Assembly (NCBI RefSeq): GCF_002343915.1
Contig: NZ_NETK01000002.1
Location: 434,001-498,000 of the forward strand
Source of the DNA: Nannocystis exedens
GTDB lineage: Bacteria > Myxococcota_A > Polyangia > Nannocystales > Nannocystaceae
Length of the DNA stretch: 64,000 nt
Direction: 5' to 3'
A program made the translations under genes and the position numbers. Of this stretch, positions 53,980 through 64,000 are shown in pieces (position 1 is the first letter of the stretch; each line of letters starts with the position of its first letter). A model generated the notes under the pieces. That model saw only the letters and a program-made list of their open reading frames with translations, searched no databases and was not told where the DNA came from.

Positions 53980-54147
53980 TTGGGCCTGGGAAAGGCGGGA
54001 ACGCGGCGAAATTCAGGGTTTTCGCGCGATCGTTGGCGAATTGGCGTGAGTCGGTAAAGCTGCCGTAAACTCACCGCCCGGGCCGTCCCGGCGGTGTATC
54101 AAAATGCCCGCCGGGGGCCACTGCGGCCCCCCACGGAGGAGACTCAG

Positions 54148-54873
54148 ATGCCAATGTCTCGGACAACCATCCTCACCCTGCCGACGCTGCTCGCGCTGTT
54201 CGCGACGCAGCTCGCCGCCTGCGCGCCGACCGTGTTCGACGACGCGACGGCGCTGGCCGTAGTCGGGGACCCGCCGCCGCTGCCGGCGCCGCCGCCGCCG
54301 CCACCACCGCCGGAGCCGGAGCCGGAGCCGCCGAAGCGCGTGGTGGTCGAGGACAACAAGATCACGATCACCGAGAAGATCCAGTTCGACCTCGACAAGG
54401 CGACGATTCGCCCCGAGTCGGACGGGCTGATGGCCGAGATCATCTCGGTCATCAAGGAGAACCCGCACATCAAGAAGATCGCGATCGAGGGCCACACCTC
54501 GAGCGAGGGCACCGACCGCCACAACCTCAAGCTGTCGGACGCGCGCGCCAAGGCGGTGATGGACTACCTCGTGAAGAAGGGTGAGCTGCCCAAGGAGATG
54601 TTCACGGCCAAGGGCTACGGCGAGACGCGCCTCATCGCCGACGAGTCGACGGAGGAGGGCAAGGAGAAGAACCGCCGCGTCGAGTTCAACATCGTCGAGC
54701 AGGACGTGACGAAGAAGAAGGTCGAGATCGACCCGAAGACCGGCCAGAAGAAGGTCGTCGAGGAGTCGACGTCGACCGTCGCCAACCCGTCGCCCGAGAC
54801 GCCGAGCGAGGCCGCCGCCGGTGGGGCCGACGCGCCCGCGCCCGCCGCCGACCCGGCCAAGGCCGCCAAGTAG
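54148..54873 (+). CDS. OmpA-family peptidoglycan-binding lipoprotein
   Basis: The 241-residue protein has a lipoprotein signal (Cys25), a Pro/Glu-rich linker and an OmpA C-like domain. The pattern is IQFDLDKATIRPESDGLM, then IAIEGHTSSEGTDRHNLKLSDARAKAVMDYLV and NRRVEFNI, with the peptidoglycan-contacting Asp and Arg positions kept. It tethers the outer membrane to the cell wall, like Pal. The last 60 residues are an Ala/Pro/Lys-rich tail. ATG 54148 follows GGAGGA. The AgmX/PglI-like gene follows after 15 bases in an operon. Confidence 0.85.
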   Translation: MPMSRTTILTLPTLLALFATQLAACAPTVFDDATALAVVGDPPPLPAPPPPPPPPEPEPEPPKRVVVEDNKITITEKIQFDLDKATIRPESDGLMAEIISVIKENPHIKKIAIEGHTSSEGTDRHNLKLSDARAKAVMDYLVKKGELPKEMFTAKGYGETRLIADESTEEGKEKNRRVEFNIVEQDVTKKKVEIDPKTGQKKVVEESTSTVANPSPETPSEAAAGGADAPAPAADPAKAAK

Positions 54874-54888
54874 AAGGGAGCCACGAAC

Positions 54889-55275
54889 ATGCGCACTTCC
54901 ACGATCCTCTGCTCCCTGTTCGCCGCCGCGATGGCGACCGCCTGCTCCGGCGTCAAGCGCGACGCCGAGACCTACCGCGCCGACACCCGCACGCTGCTCG
55001 AGACCAAGAACAGCGCGGTGAAGGACTGCTACGACCAGCAGCTCGTCGACGACCAGAACGTCGGCGGCGAGGTCCTGGTCCGCTTCAAGGTCGAGAAGAA
55101 GACCGGCCGCCTGTACGACGTCGCCGTCGACCCCGCCGGCACCCAGGCCCCCGAGGCGCTGCAGCAGTGCATCGTCCGCGCGATCGACGGCCTGGTGCTC
55201 GACCCGGTCGACCGCCGCGAGGGCGTCGCCTCGTACAAGTACACGTTCAAGGCCAACCCGCCGAAGCAGCTCTGA
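54889..55275 (+). CDS. AgmX/PglI C-terminal-domain-like lipoprotein
   Basis: The 128-residue protein has a lipoprotein signal (Cys19) and a compact TonB-like domain with ETKNSAVKDCYDQQL, NVGGEVLVRFKVEKKTGRLYDVAV and LQQCIVRAIDGL. This is the pattern of the AgmX/PglI C-terminal domain known from myxobacterial gliding and envelope proteins. Two cysteines are placed as in that family for a disulphide. AGAAGGGA precedes ATG 54889. It likely works with the OmpA-family protein encoded just upstream. Confidence 0.75.
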   Translation: MRTSTILCSLFAAAMATACSGVKRDAETYRADTRTLLETKNSAVKDCYDQQLVDDQNVGGEVLVRFKVEKKTGRLYDVAVDPAGTQAPEALQQCIVRAIDGLVLDPVDRREGVASYKYTFKANPPKQL

Positions 55276-55411
55276 GCGCGCTCGCCGGGCGATGTGCGGC
55301 CGTCAGGATGGGCCCTGGCGGCCGCCGTCGCGAGCGCGCCCGGGCGGGGCGTCCGCGAGCGGGACGGCTCGACGAGCGGAGCTGCGAGGCGGCCGCGCGG
55401 GCCGGCTCGGA

Positions 55412-55488
55412 CGCGGATGTCCTGGAGGGCATGTTTTACCAGACATGTGCCCTGGGAAATGTCCCTCGGGACATGCCCGGAAGAGCAC
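55412..55488. repeat. Dispersed-motif cluster between convergent genes
   Basis: Five copies (GATGTCCTGGAGGGCATG, CAGACATGTG, AAATGTCCCTCGGGACATGCCC) lie between the AgmX-like gene and dnaE2. The last two face each other as a GTCCCTCGGGAC stem that could terminate both genes. Confidence 0.6.
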
Positions 55489-55489
55489 G

Positions 55490-58747
<3,258 letters not shown>

Positions 58748-58758
58748 CGGCCCGGCTC

Positions 58759-60450
58759 TCAGTCGAGGATCCCGTGGATGTACCAGCGGTCGCGCGGGCG
58801 GTCGTAGAACAGCCAGGCGATGTCGCCGTGCGAGGTCTCGGCGAAGTAGTAGTCGCGCTCGACCTCGCGGGCCCACCAGCCGCCGCTGATCCGGTACGGC
58901 CCGGCCATGCGCACCACGGCGCCGCGGACCAGGCCGCTGGCGGCGAGCCAGTGCTCGTCGGCCTCGTCGCGCCGCGGCAGCGGCACCGGGCGCGGGAGCA
59001 GGCGCCGGCACAGCGGCGGGGCGGCCAGGGCCTCGTGGTGGTTGGCCGGAAGGTCATGGACGATCGGACATGTCACTTCGGACACGGGCTCCCAGGCGAA
59101 GCTGGCCTCGGGGAGGTGGGCGGAGCGGAGGGTGGCGCGGGTGACGGCCTGCTCGCCGAAGGCGGCGCGGACGCGGGCGAGCGCGCGGGCGGCGGCGGCG
59201 AGATCGCGGCCGCGACCGCGCAGGAGGGCCAGCTGCTCGGCGCGGGCGCGGGCGCCGAGGCCGACGAGGACGGCCCGCTGGACCGGCGCGGCGAGGGTGA
59301 GGCCGTCGAGGCGCAGGCGCAGGAGGTCGAGCAGCTGCAGCAGATCGTCGGGCTCGGCCTGCAGCGGGGCGGCCGGCTCGACGGTGGTGACGACCGGGTC
59401 CTCGTGGTCGAGCTCGAGGGTGAGGCGGAGCTCGACGAGGGCGTCGCCGCCGGTGCACACCTGGCGTAAGAGACAGGCGATCGGCTCCTTGAGCGCGAAC
59501 AGCAGCCGCTCGCGATCGTCGTCGGGCGGGTCGATCTCGAGCGCGACCTCGGGCGGATCTTCGGGCTGCGTGGGCCGCAGCGGGGCGTGCTCGCGGCCGG
59601 AGGCGCGGGCGTGGAGGGCGGCGGCGGCGCTGCCGAGGCGGGTCCGCACGTCGGCCGCGGGCAGGGCGAGGAAGCCGCCGAGGGTGGTGATCCCGAGCTT
59701 CTCGAGGGTGTCCTGAAGGACAGGCGAGAGGTCGAGCGCGGCGAGCGGGACCGCGCCGACGCGGGCGGCCTCCTCGGCCGGGCTGGCGAGCACGAGCGGG
59801 GCGGTCAGCGAGCCGTGGCGGGCCAGCGCGAGGGTGTGGAAGCGGGTGAAGCCGACGGCGACGCCGGCGGCGTAGCCGAGCGCCTCGAGGTCGCGCCGCA
59901 GGCCGCCGGCCCAGGTCGGGAGATCGCCCTGCAGCCGCTCGAGGCCGGTCGGGTCGAGCCAGAAGGCGCCGCGCGGATCGAGGCACGGCTCGACCCGCGG
60001 GGAGCGGCGCAGCAGGGTCCGCAGCAGCTCGTCGGCGGCCTCGTCGAGGATGTCCTCGGGGACAGGTTCGGCGTGGAGCTCGGGCACGAGGCCGCGGGCG
60101 GCGGCGCAGCGCATGCCGCGGGCGACGCCGCGGCGCCGCGCGGCCTGGCTGGCCCACAGGACCTCGGCCTGCGGGCCCTCGCGGCGGAGCACCGCGACCG
60201 GGGCGCCGCGCAGCTCGGGCCGCCGCCGCAGCAGGACCTGCAGCGGAAAGGCCGGCAGGTGGGCGCAGGCGAGGCGCGTGGGCGCGGGCGGGGACGAGCT
60301 GGCCTCGGGGACAGGTGCCGGGGCGCGCATGAGCCCGGCGCCCGCGGACGGGGACGAGCTGGCCTCGGGGACAGGTGCCGAACCGCGCGCGGGCCTGGCG
60401 CTCGCGGGCGGAGCGTCGAGGAAGAGCGCGGGCTGGGACGGACGGGCCAT
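58759..60450 (-). CDS. imuB: ImuB, Y-family polymerase-like mutasome subunit
   Basis: The 563-residue protein has the DinB/ImuB order: a palm-like start (ACAHLPAFPLQVLLRRRPELRGAPVAVL), an HhH region (LEKLGITTLGGFLALP) and a little-finger-like domain. The ImuB-specific tail contains RISGGWWAREVERDYYFAETSHGDIAWLFYDR. The acidic catalytic residues of active Y-family polymerases are not visible, as in known ImuB, which serves as an adaptor linking DnaE2 to the clamp. The N-terminal 55 residues are an added Ala/Pro/Ser linker with a 20-residue tandem duplication. ATG 60450 is the first start before that linker. Confidence 0.85.
   Translation of the reverse strand: MARPSQPALFLDAPPASARPARGSAPVPEASSSPSAGAGLMRAPAPVPEASSSPPAPTRLACAHLPAFPLQVLLRRRPELRGAPVAVLRREGPQAEVLWASQAARRRGVARGMRCAAARGLVPELHAEPVPEDILDEAADELLRTLLRRSPRVEPCLDPRGAFWLDPTGLERLQGDLPTWAGGLRRDLEALGYAAGVAVGFTRFHTLALARHGSLTAPLVLASPAEEAARVGAVPLAALDLSPVLQDTLEKLGITTLGGFLALPAADVRTRLGSAAAALHARASGREHAPLRPTQPEDPPEVALEIDPPDDDRERLLFALKEPIACLLRQVCTGGDALVELRLTLELDHEDPVVTTVEPAAPLQAEPDDLLQLLDLLRLRLDGLTLAAPVQRAVLVGLGARARAEQLALLRGRGRDLAAAARALARVRAAFGEQAVTRATLRSAHLPEASFAWEPVSEVTCPIVHDLPANHHEALAAPPLCRRLLPRPVPLPRRDEADEHWLAASGLVRGAVVRMAGPYRISGGWWAREVERDYYFAETSHGDIAWLFYDRPRDRWYIHGILD
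60288..60410. repeat. In-frame 60-base tandem duplication in imuB
   Basis: The 30 bases at 60291-60320 recur exactly at 60351-60380, a period of 60. Each copy contains GGGGACAGGTGCC, one form of the dispersed motif, and encodes PAPVPEASSSP on the minus strand. Confidence 0.8.
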
Positions 60451-60683
60451 GAGCGAGACGCGAGCCGGCGGAGCGCGAGCGAGCGCGAGGATGAGAGCGA
60501 AGGAGCGAGGCGACGCCGTGCGGATCGAGGGCGAACGTGGAGCGAAGGAGCGCGGCGAGCTTGCGGAGCGAGGGCGAGGCGAGGCGCCGCTGGCGACGCG
60601 AAGCGAGGGTGGAGCGGAGGGGAGCGAGCGGCGACGCGGCGAAGCGAGAGCGGTGATGCCGAGCCGTTCGATGCGGAGGCGCG
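60451..60683. other. Low-complexity GAGCGA-rich spacer between imuA and imuB
   Basis: The 233 bases are made largely of short GAGCGA/GGCGAAGC-type near-repeats, strongly purine-biased on the plus strand. An open frame crosses it in phase with imuB but gives only Ser/Arg/Pro low-complexity sequence, so I treat it as noncoding. Confidence 0.5.
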
Positions 60684-61436
60684 TCAGGCCAGACCCCAGG
60701 GGCCGCGGCGGAGCTCGCTGGCGGCGAGGCGCGGGGCGGCGCCCTTGTGCTTGAGGACGTCGGGGCGGACGGCGAACAGGCCGGCGCCGCGGCGCTCGCG
60801 ACGGGGCTGGAGGCGCAGGCCGACCATCGGCCCCAGCGAGTCGCGCTGGGCCGAGCGGCGGGTCAGGACGACGACGCGGCAGCCGTGCGCGCGCGCGAGG
60901 CCGGCCAGGCGCGCTTGCCAGGCGCTGCCGTGCAGTCCGCGAGGACAGGTCCGAACGGCCATGCCCTCGGGGACATGTCGATCTCCCGCCGGGATCTTGT
61001 CGCTCGCGTCCGCGCGAGGCGGCGGCGGGGCGCTGAGGTCGAGGACGCACAGGCCGTAGCCGCCCGAGCGCAGCAGCAGCTCGGCGGCGCGGGCGATGCC
61101 GGCAGGGCCGCGATCTTCGGGGATGTGGATGACGATCAGGGCGTCGAGGTCGACGCCGGAGTCGGCCAGATCGGGCGGGAACAGCGGGCCGCCTGCCGGC
61201 TGGATCCACACGGTGGTCTCGCCCTCGAGCTGGGCCTGTCGGACCAGCGCGACGGCGGTGGTGAGGCGCGCGGCCGCGGCCCCGCCCGAGACCTCGATCA
61301 GCTTGCCGGGCGCGGCCAGGGAGACGAAGGAGGCGGGCGAGGCGACGCTCTCGGTCGCCGCCGAAGCTGTCCCTTCGGCCAGCTCGTCACCCGTCCTCTC
61401 TTCCTCTTCAACCCCCCGCAGCGCCACGACCGACAT
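60684..61436 (-). CDS. imuA: ImuA, RecA/SulA-like mutasome protein
   Basis: The 250-residue protein has a RecA-like core: LIEVSGGAAAARLTTAVALVRQAQLEGETTVWIQPAGGPLFPPDLADSGVDLDALIVIHIP and YGLCVLDLS. The usual P-loop Gly-Lys-Thr is missing, as in known ImuA proteins, so it is not expected to be an active recombinase. It works with ImuB and DnaE2 in damage-induced mutagenesis. A segment near residue 150 (KIPAGDRHVPEGMAVRTCPRG) is encoded by three dispersed-motif copies. ATG 61436 lies six bases after TAACTT. Confidence 0.8.
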   Translation of the reverse strand: MSVVALRGVEEEERTGDELAEGTASAATESVASPASFVSLAAPGKLIEVSGGAAAARLTTAVALVRQAQLEGETTVWIQPAGGPLFPPDLADSGVDLDALIVIHIPEDRGPAGIARAAELLLRSGGYGLCVLDLSAPPPPRADASDKIPAGDRHVPEGMAVRTCPRGLHGSAWQARLAGLARAHGCRVVVLTRRSAQRDSLGPMVGLRLQPRRERRGAGLFAVRPDVLKHKGAAPRLAASELRRGPWGLA

Positions 61437-61442
61437 GCGACA

Positions 61443-61470
61443 AAGTTACTGAACATCCAATCAGAATCAA
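61443..61470 (-). promoter_or_regulatory. imuA promoter with LexA-type operator
   Basis: On the minus strand TTGATT (61465-61470), a 16-base spacer and TAACTT (61443-61448) form a promoter, six bases before the imuA start. The spacer and its edge read CTGATTGGATGTTCAGT (61448-61464). That keeps the CT...GTTCAG ends of the LexA box described for Myxococcus, with mismatches in the middle. LexA bound there would block the promoter of imuA-imuB-dnaE2 until DNA damage. Confidence 0.6.
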
Positions 61471-61623
61471 AGAAATTTGTGTGTGCTGCATTACGCTCGG
61501 AACCGACCAGCGCGGATCGGCGCACCTGCGCGAGGGTGCGCAGCGCGGATGTGCTCGCGCATCGATCTGGTCGAAGAGACAGGTGGAAAAGCGCGCGCGG
61601 ACGCGTGGTAGAACCTGCGGCCG

Positions 61624-62535
61624 ATGGCAGGAGACCACTCGACCGCGCACATCATCCAGTCGCTCGTGGCCAACTTGCTGATCTCGGTGGCGAAGGGCGT
61701 GGCGGCGGTGATCACGGGCTCGGGCGCGATGCTCGCCGAGACGCTGCACTCGCTGGCCGACTGCGGCAACCAGCTGCTGCTGCTGCTCGGCGTGCGCATG
61801 AGCCGGCGGCCGCCGAGCGAGAAGCACCCGCTCGGCCACGGCCGCTCGCTCTACTTCTGGTCGTTCATGGTGGCGCTGCTGCTGTTCTCCGGCGGCGGGG
61901 TGTTCTCGCTGTACGAGGGCATCCACAAGCTCGGCCATGCGGGCGAGGTGGAGAGCGTGGAGGTCGGCTTGGCGGTGCTGGCGCTGTCGCTGGCGATCGA
62001 GGGCTGGGCGACGCTGAAGAACATCGTCGAGATGAACAAGCGCCGCCGCGGCAAGCCGTTCTTCCAGTACCTGCGCGACAGCAAGGACTCGGACCTGGTG
62101 GTGGTGTTCGGCGAGAACGCGGCGGCCTGCCTCGGCCTCATCTTCGCGCTGCTGGCCCTGCTGCTGGCGAGCGTGACCGGCGACCCCCGCTGGGACGCGA
62201 TCGGGACGCTGGCGATCGGCGTGGTGCTGATCGGCGTGGCGGTGTTCCTCGCCATCGAGGTGAAGTCGCTGCTGGTCGGCGAGTCCGCCGACCCCGAGAT
62301 CACCGCGGCCGCCGGGGCGCTGGCGGTCGAGGACCCGAAGATCACGCGGGTGCTGCGACTCATCACGGTGCAGCAGGGCCCCGGGGAGGTGCTGGTCGCT
62401 CTCAAGCTCGGGTTCGCCGCGGGGATGACGGTCGAGCAGGTGGCGGGGACGATCAACGAGTTCGAGACGCGCCTGCGCGGTCGCTGCCCCGAGGTGAAGT
62501 GGTGCTTCGTCGAGCCCGACATCCCGCGCACGTGA
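61624..62535 (+). CDS. Cation diffusion facilitator transporter
   Basis: The 303-residue protein has six hydrophobic segments in CDF order and a cytoplasmic C-terminal domain. The metal site of transmembrane helix 2 is visible as HSLADCGNQ. The loop HPLGHGRSLYFWSF follows, and helix 5 has a polar WDAIGTLAIG. The family exports zinc, iron, manganese or cobalt using the proton gradient; the His/Asp/Cys set does not fix the metal. ATG 61624 lies nine bases after TAGAAC. It diverges from imuA. Confidence 0.85.
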   Translation: MAGDHSTAHIIQSLVANLLISVAKGVAAVITGSGAMLAETLHSLADCGNQLLLLLGVRMSRRPPSEKHPLGHGRSLYFWSFMVALLLFSGGGVFSLYEGIHKLGHAGEVESVEVGLAVLALSLAIEGWATLKNIVEMNKRRRGKPFFQYLRDSKDSDLVVVFGENAAACLGLIFALLALLLASVTGDPRWDAIGTLAIGVVLIGVAVFLAIEVKSLLVGESADPEITAAAGALAVEDPKITRVLRLITVQQGPGEVLVALKLGFAAGMTVEQVAGTINEFETRLRGRCPEVKWCFVEPDIPRT

Positions 62536-62612
62536 GGCGGGCGCGACCCGAAAAGGGCGCACGGTCCGGACCCTGACGGGCCGCAACGCCGGTGGCGCCG
62601 CGTGACGCCGCG

Positions 62613-63104
62613 TCACTCGCGGCCGGTCTCGAACACGAGGCGCCGCGCGAACTCCCCCTCGACCAGCGCGGCCGCGGCCTCGGCCAGCTGGGCGACGCGG
62701 TCGCTGCGATCGCCCCGGGCGAGGTCGCGGATCCGGTCGAGCAGGGCCCGGTAGGCGGCGAGCAGCGACTCGCGCGTCTCGGCCAGGCTGTCCGAAGGGG
62801 CAGGCGGGACGACGGGTGAGGTGCCCGAAGGGGCAGGGGCTTCGGCGGGCGAGGTGGCCGAAGAGGCAGGTGGGACGGGGGTGTCCGAAGGGACAGGTGC
62901 TGCGAGGGCGGAAGGCTCGGGGGCGGGACGGGCAGGCTCGGCGGCGTCGGCCAGCGTGGCGGCGGTCCGGGCTCTGGAGGACACGACCGAGCGGGCGGTG
63001 GCCTCGGTCGGCTGCTCGCTCTCTGCCGGGCGGGTCGCGGCGGTCGGGTGCGGGGCGGCGGGCGTCGTGAGGGGGTCCATCGTCTCCAGCTCGTGGTCGT
63101 GCAT
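62613..63104 (-). CDS. Pro/Ala/Ser-rich protein with helical C-terminus
   Basis: The 163-residue protein has a low-complexity first two-thirds, in which four dispersed-motif copies (62790-62905) encode APVPSD/PAPSGT-like repeats. The C-terminal helix of about 55 residues (LAETRESLLAAYRALLDRIRDLARGDRS, then VAQLAEAAAALVEGEFARRLVFE) looks genuine. I do not recognise a family. ATG at MDPLTT, 24 bases in, is an alternative start. It converges on the CDF gene. Confidence 0.5.
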   Translation of the reverse strand: MHDHELETMDPLTTPAAPHPTAATRPAESEQPTEATARSVVSSRARTAATLADAAEPARPAPEPSALAAPVPSDTPVPPASSATSPAEAPAPSGTSPVVPPAPSDSLAETRESLLAAYRALLDRIRDLARGDRSDRVAQLAEAAAALVEGEFARRLVFETGRE

Positions 63105-63438
63105 CCCGGGCCTCCGTGGGCAGGTCGCGCCGAGCGGGACGGGTCGCTGTCGGCGACGCTCGCCCGCGGCGCGGCGGCGTGTCAGCGGGGACCAGCGTTC
63201 CCCGGCGGGGCTGCGGGTGTCAACGTTCGATCGGGCGCGCGCGGACGCTGTCGCGAACGCGCGCCGCGGGCCCGACCGCGCGCAGACTGTCTCAAGAGAC
63301 AGGTCATGCGGGCGCGGGGGAGCTCGCGGCGGAGCCGGACGCGCCGCGGCGGTCGCGGACGAGTTCGGTCGCGGACGGGCGGGGCACCCGGACGCCGATG
63401 CGGCGGCGCGTGCGGTTTTCGCTCGCGGCGGCGTCGGC

Positions 63439-63444
63439 TATAGT
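63439..63444 (+). promoter_or_regulatory. -10 element TATAGT of the peroxiredoxin gene
   Basis: TATAGT with a weak -35 (GTTTTC at 63415-63420, spacer 18) lies 46 bases before ATG 63491. Unlike many genes here this mRNA would have a leader with a ribosome-binding site (AAGGAGAG). The stretch from 63105 holds no gene, only a facing motif pair (GTCTCAAGAGAC) at about 63290. Confidence 0.55.
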
Positions 63445-63490
63445 TCGCGCGCCGCTGGCAGCCCGTGGCGGGCGGCGCAAGGAGAGTCTC

Positions 63491-64000
63491 ATGTCTGAAG
63501 CGGTTTCTGGCGCGATCCCTCGCATCGGCGAAGTGGCCCCCGATTTCGTGGCCGAGACGACGCAGGGCGTCATCAAGTTCTCGGAGTGGCAAGGCGGCAA
63601 GTGGGTGGTGCTGTTCTCGCACCCGGCCGACTTCACGCCGGTCTGCACGACCGAGCTCGCCGAGTTCGCGCGGCGCAACGACGAGTTCGTCAAGCGCGAC
63701 ACCAAGCTCATCGGTCTGTCGATCGACTCGATCCACAGTCACATGGCGTGGCTGCAGAACATCAAGGAGCGGCTGGGGGTCGAGATCCCCTACCCGCTGA
63801 TCGCCGACATCGACATGAAGGTGGCGCAGAAGTTCGGCATGCTGCACCCCGAGGCCAGCAGCACCGCCACGGTGCGCGCGGTGTTCTTCATCAACCCCGA
63901 CCGCAAGGTGCAGGCGCTCGTCTACTACCCGCTGACGAACGGCCGCAACATCGACGAGGTGCTCCGCCTGCTCGACAGCCTGCAGACCTCGTCGAAGCAC
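63491..64000 (+). CDS. Peroxiredoxin (AhpC/TSA, Prx6-like), 3' end outside window
   Basis: The first 170 codons are present and the frame is open at the window edge. The catalytic segment SHPADFTPVCTTE holds the peroxidatic Cys in the PxxxTxxC setting. The sequences FINPDRKVQALVYYPLTNGRNIDEVLRLLDSLQ and SIHSHMAWLQNIKERLGVEIPYPLIAD match the Prx6/1-Cys group, which reduces hydrogen peroxide and organic hydroperoxides. ATG 63491 follows AAGGAGAG by five bases. No signal peptide is present. Confidence 0.9.
   Translation, partial: MSEAVSGAIPRIGEVAPDFVAETTQGVIKFSEWQGGKWVVLFSHPADFTPVCTTELAEFARRNDEFVKRDTKLIGLSIDSIHSHMAWLQNIKERLGVEIPYPLIADIDMKVAQKFGMLHPEASSTATVRAVFFINPDRKVQALVYYPLTNGRNIDEVLRLLDSLQTSSKH

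Noticed and set aside
60451..61209. ImuB starting far upstream inside the imuA region (816-residue open frame)
   Set aside because: The added sequence overlaps imuA in another frame and is low-complexity. ImuB-like sequence begins after ATG 60450.

Overview
The window is very GC-rich (by eye about 70% or more) with strong G/C third-position bias, and carries about 50 genes on both strands. The gene content suggests a myxobacterium, probably close to the Nannocystaceae. The signs are many secreted lipoproteins with Thr/Ser/Asp-rich stalks, TPR proteins including one of about 2,040 residues, a Hanks-type (pseudo)kinase, an AgmX/PglI-like protein, a very large NAD-glutamate dehydrogenase, an imuA-imuB-dnaE2 mutasome and a GTTCAG-type LexA box. 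This assignment is inference from content only.

Layout. 1-9.5 kb: end of an unknown gene, a frameshifted fasciclin lipoprotein, a vWA lipoprotein, a hotdog thioesterase, a TPP enzyme of the 2-hydroxyacyl-CoA lyase/acetolactate-synthase-like type, a penicillin-acylase-family lipoprotein, a TPR lipoprotein and a Cys-rich lipoprotein. 9.8-19.3 kb: NAD-GDH, an M24 peptidase, two PlsC-type acyltransferases flanking a thioredoxin-like lipoprotein, and a eukaryote-like cyclophilin. 19.7-23.9 kb: a haem-motif lipoprotein, then an APH-type kinase, an acyl-CoA dehydrogenase and a histidine phosphatase that look like one catabolic unit. 24.1-40.1 kb: a pseudokinase divergent from the giant TPR protein, stalked lipoproteins (one ceramidase-like), a PEBP protein, a MepA-like endopeptidase and HflX. 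40.1-46.2 kb: an AT-richer accessory island with DpdA, DpdB, a second DGQHR protein, an HNH nuclease and a YaaA/DUF6884-like protein, which I read as a compact DNA 7-deazaguanine modification system. 46.2-55.3 kb: YbjQ protein, threonine synthase, a PHA-system protein, a class D beta-lactamase, a three-gene putative RiPP locus (His-Gly-Ser repeat precursor, radical SAM enzyme, unknown partner), a second Cys-rich lipoprotein, an OmpA-family protein and an AgmX/PglI-like protein. 55.5-64 kb: dnaE2, imuB and imuA under a LexA-type site, a CDF transporter and a peroxiredoxin cut by the window end.

Two features run through the whole window. First, a short dispersed motif (consensus roughly GAAGGGACAGGT or TCGGGACATGTC, often paired as palindromes) sits in intergenic clusters and in linker regions of coding genes, and is essentially absent from the island. 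Second, about 19 genes have a TAnnnT-like -10 element only 5-11 bases before the start codon and no Shine-Dalgarno sequence, which implies leaderless mRNAs. No tRNA, rRNA, insertion sequence or CRISPR array was seen.
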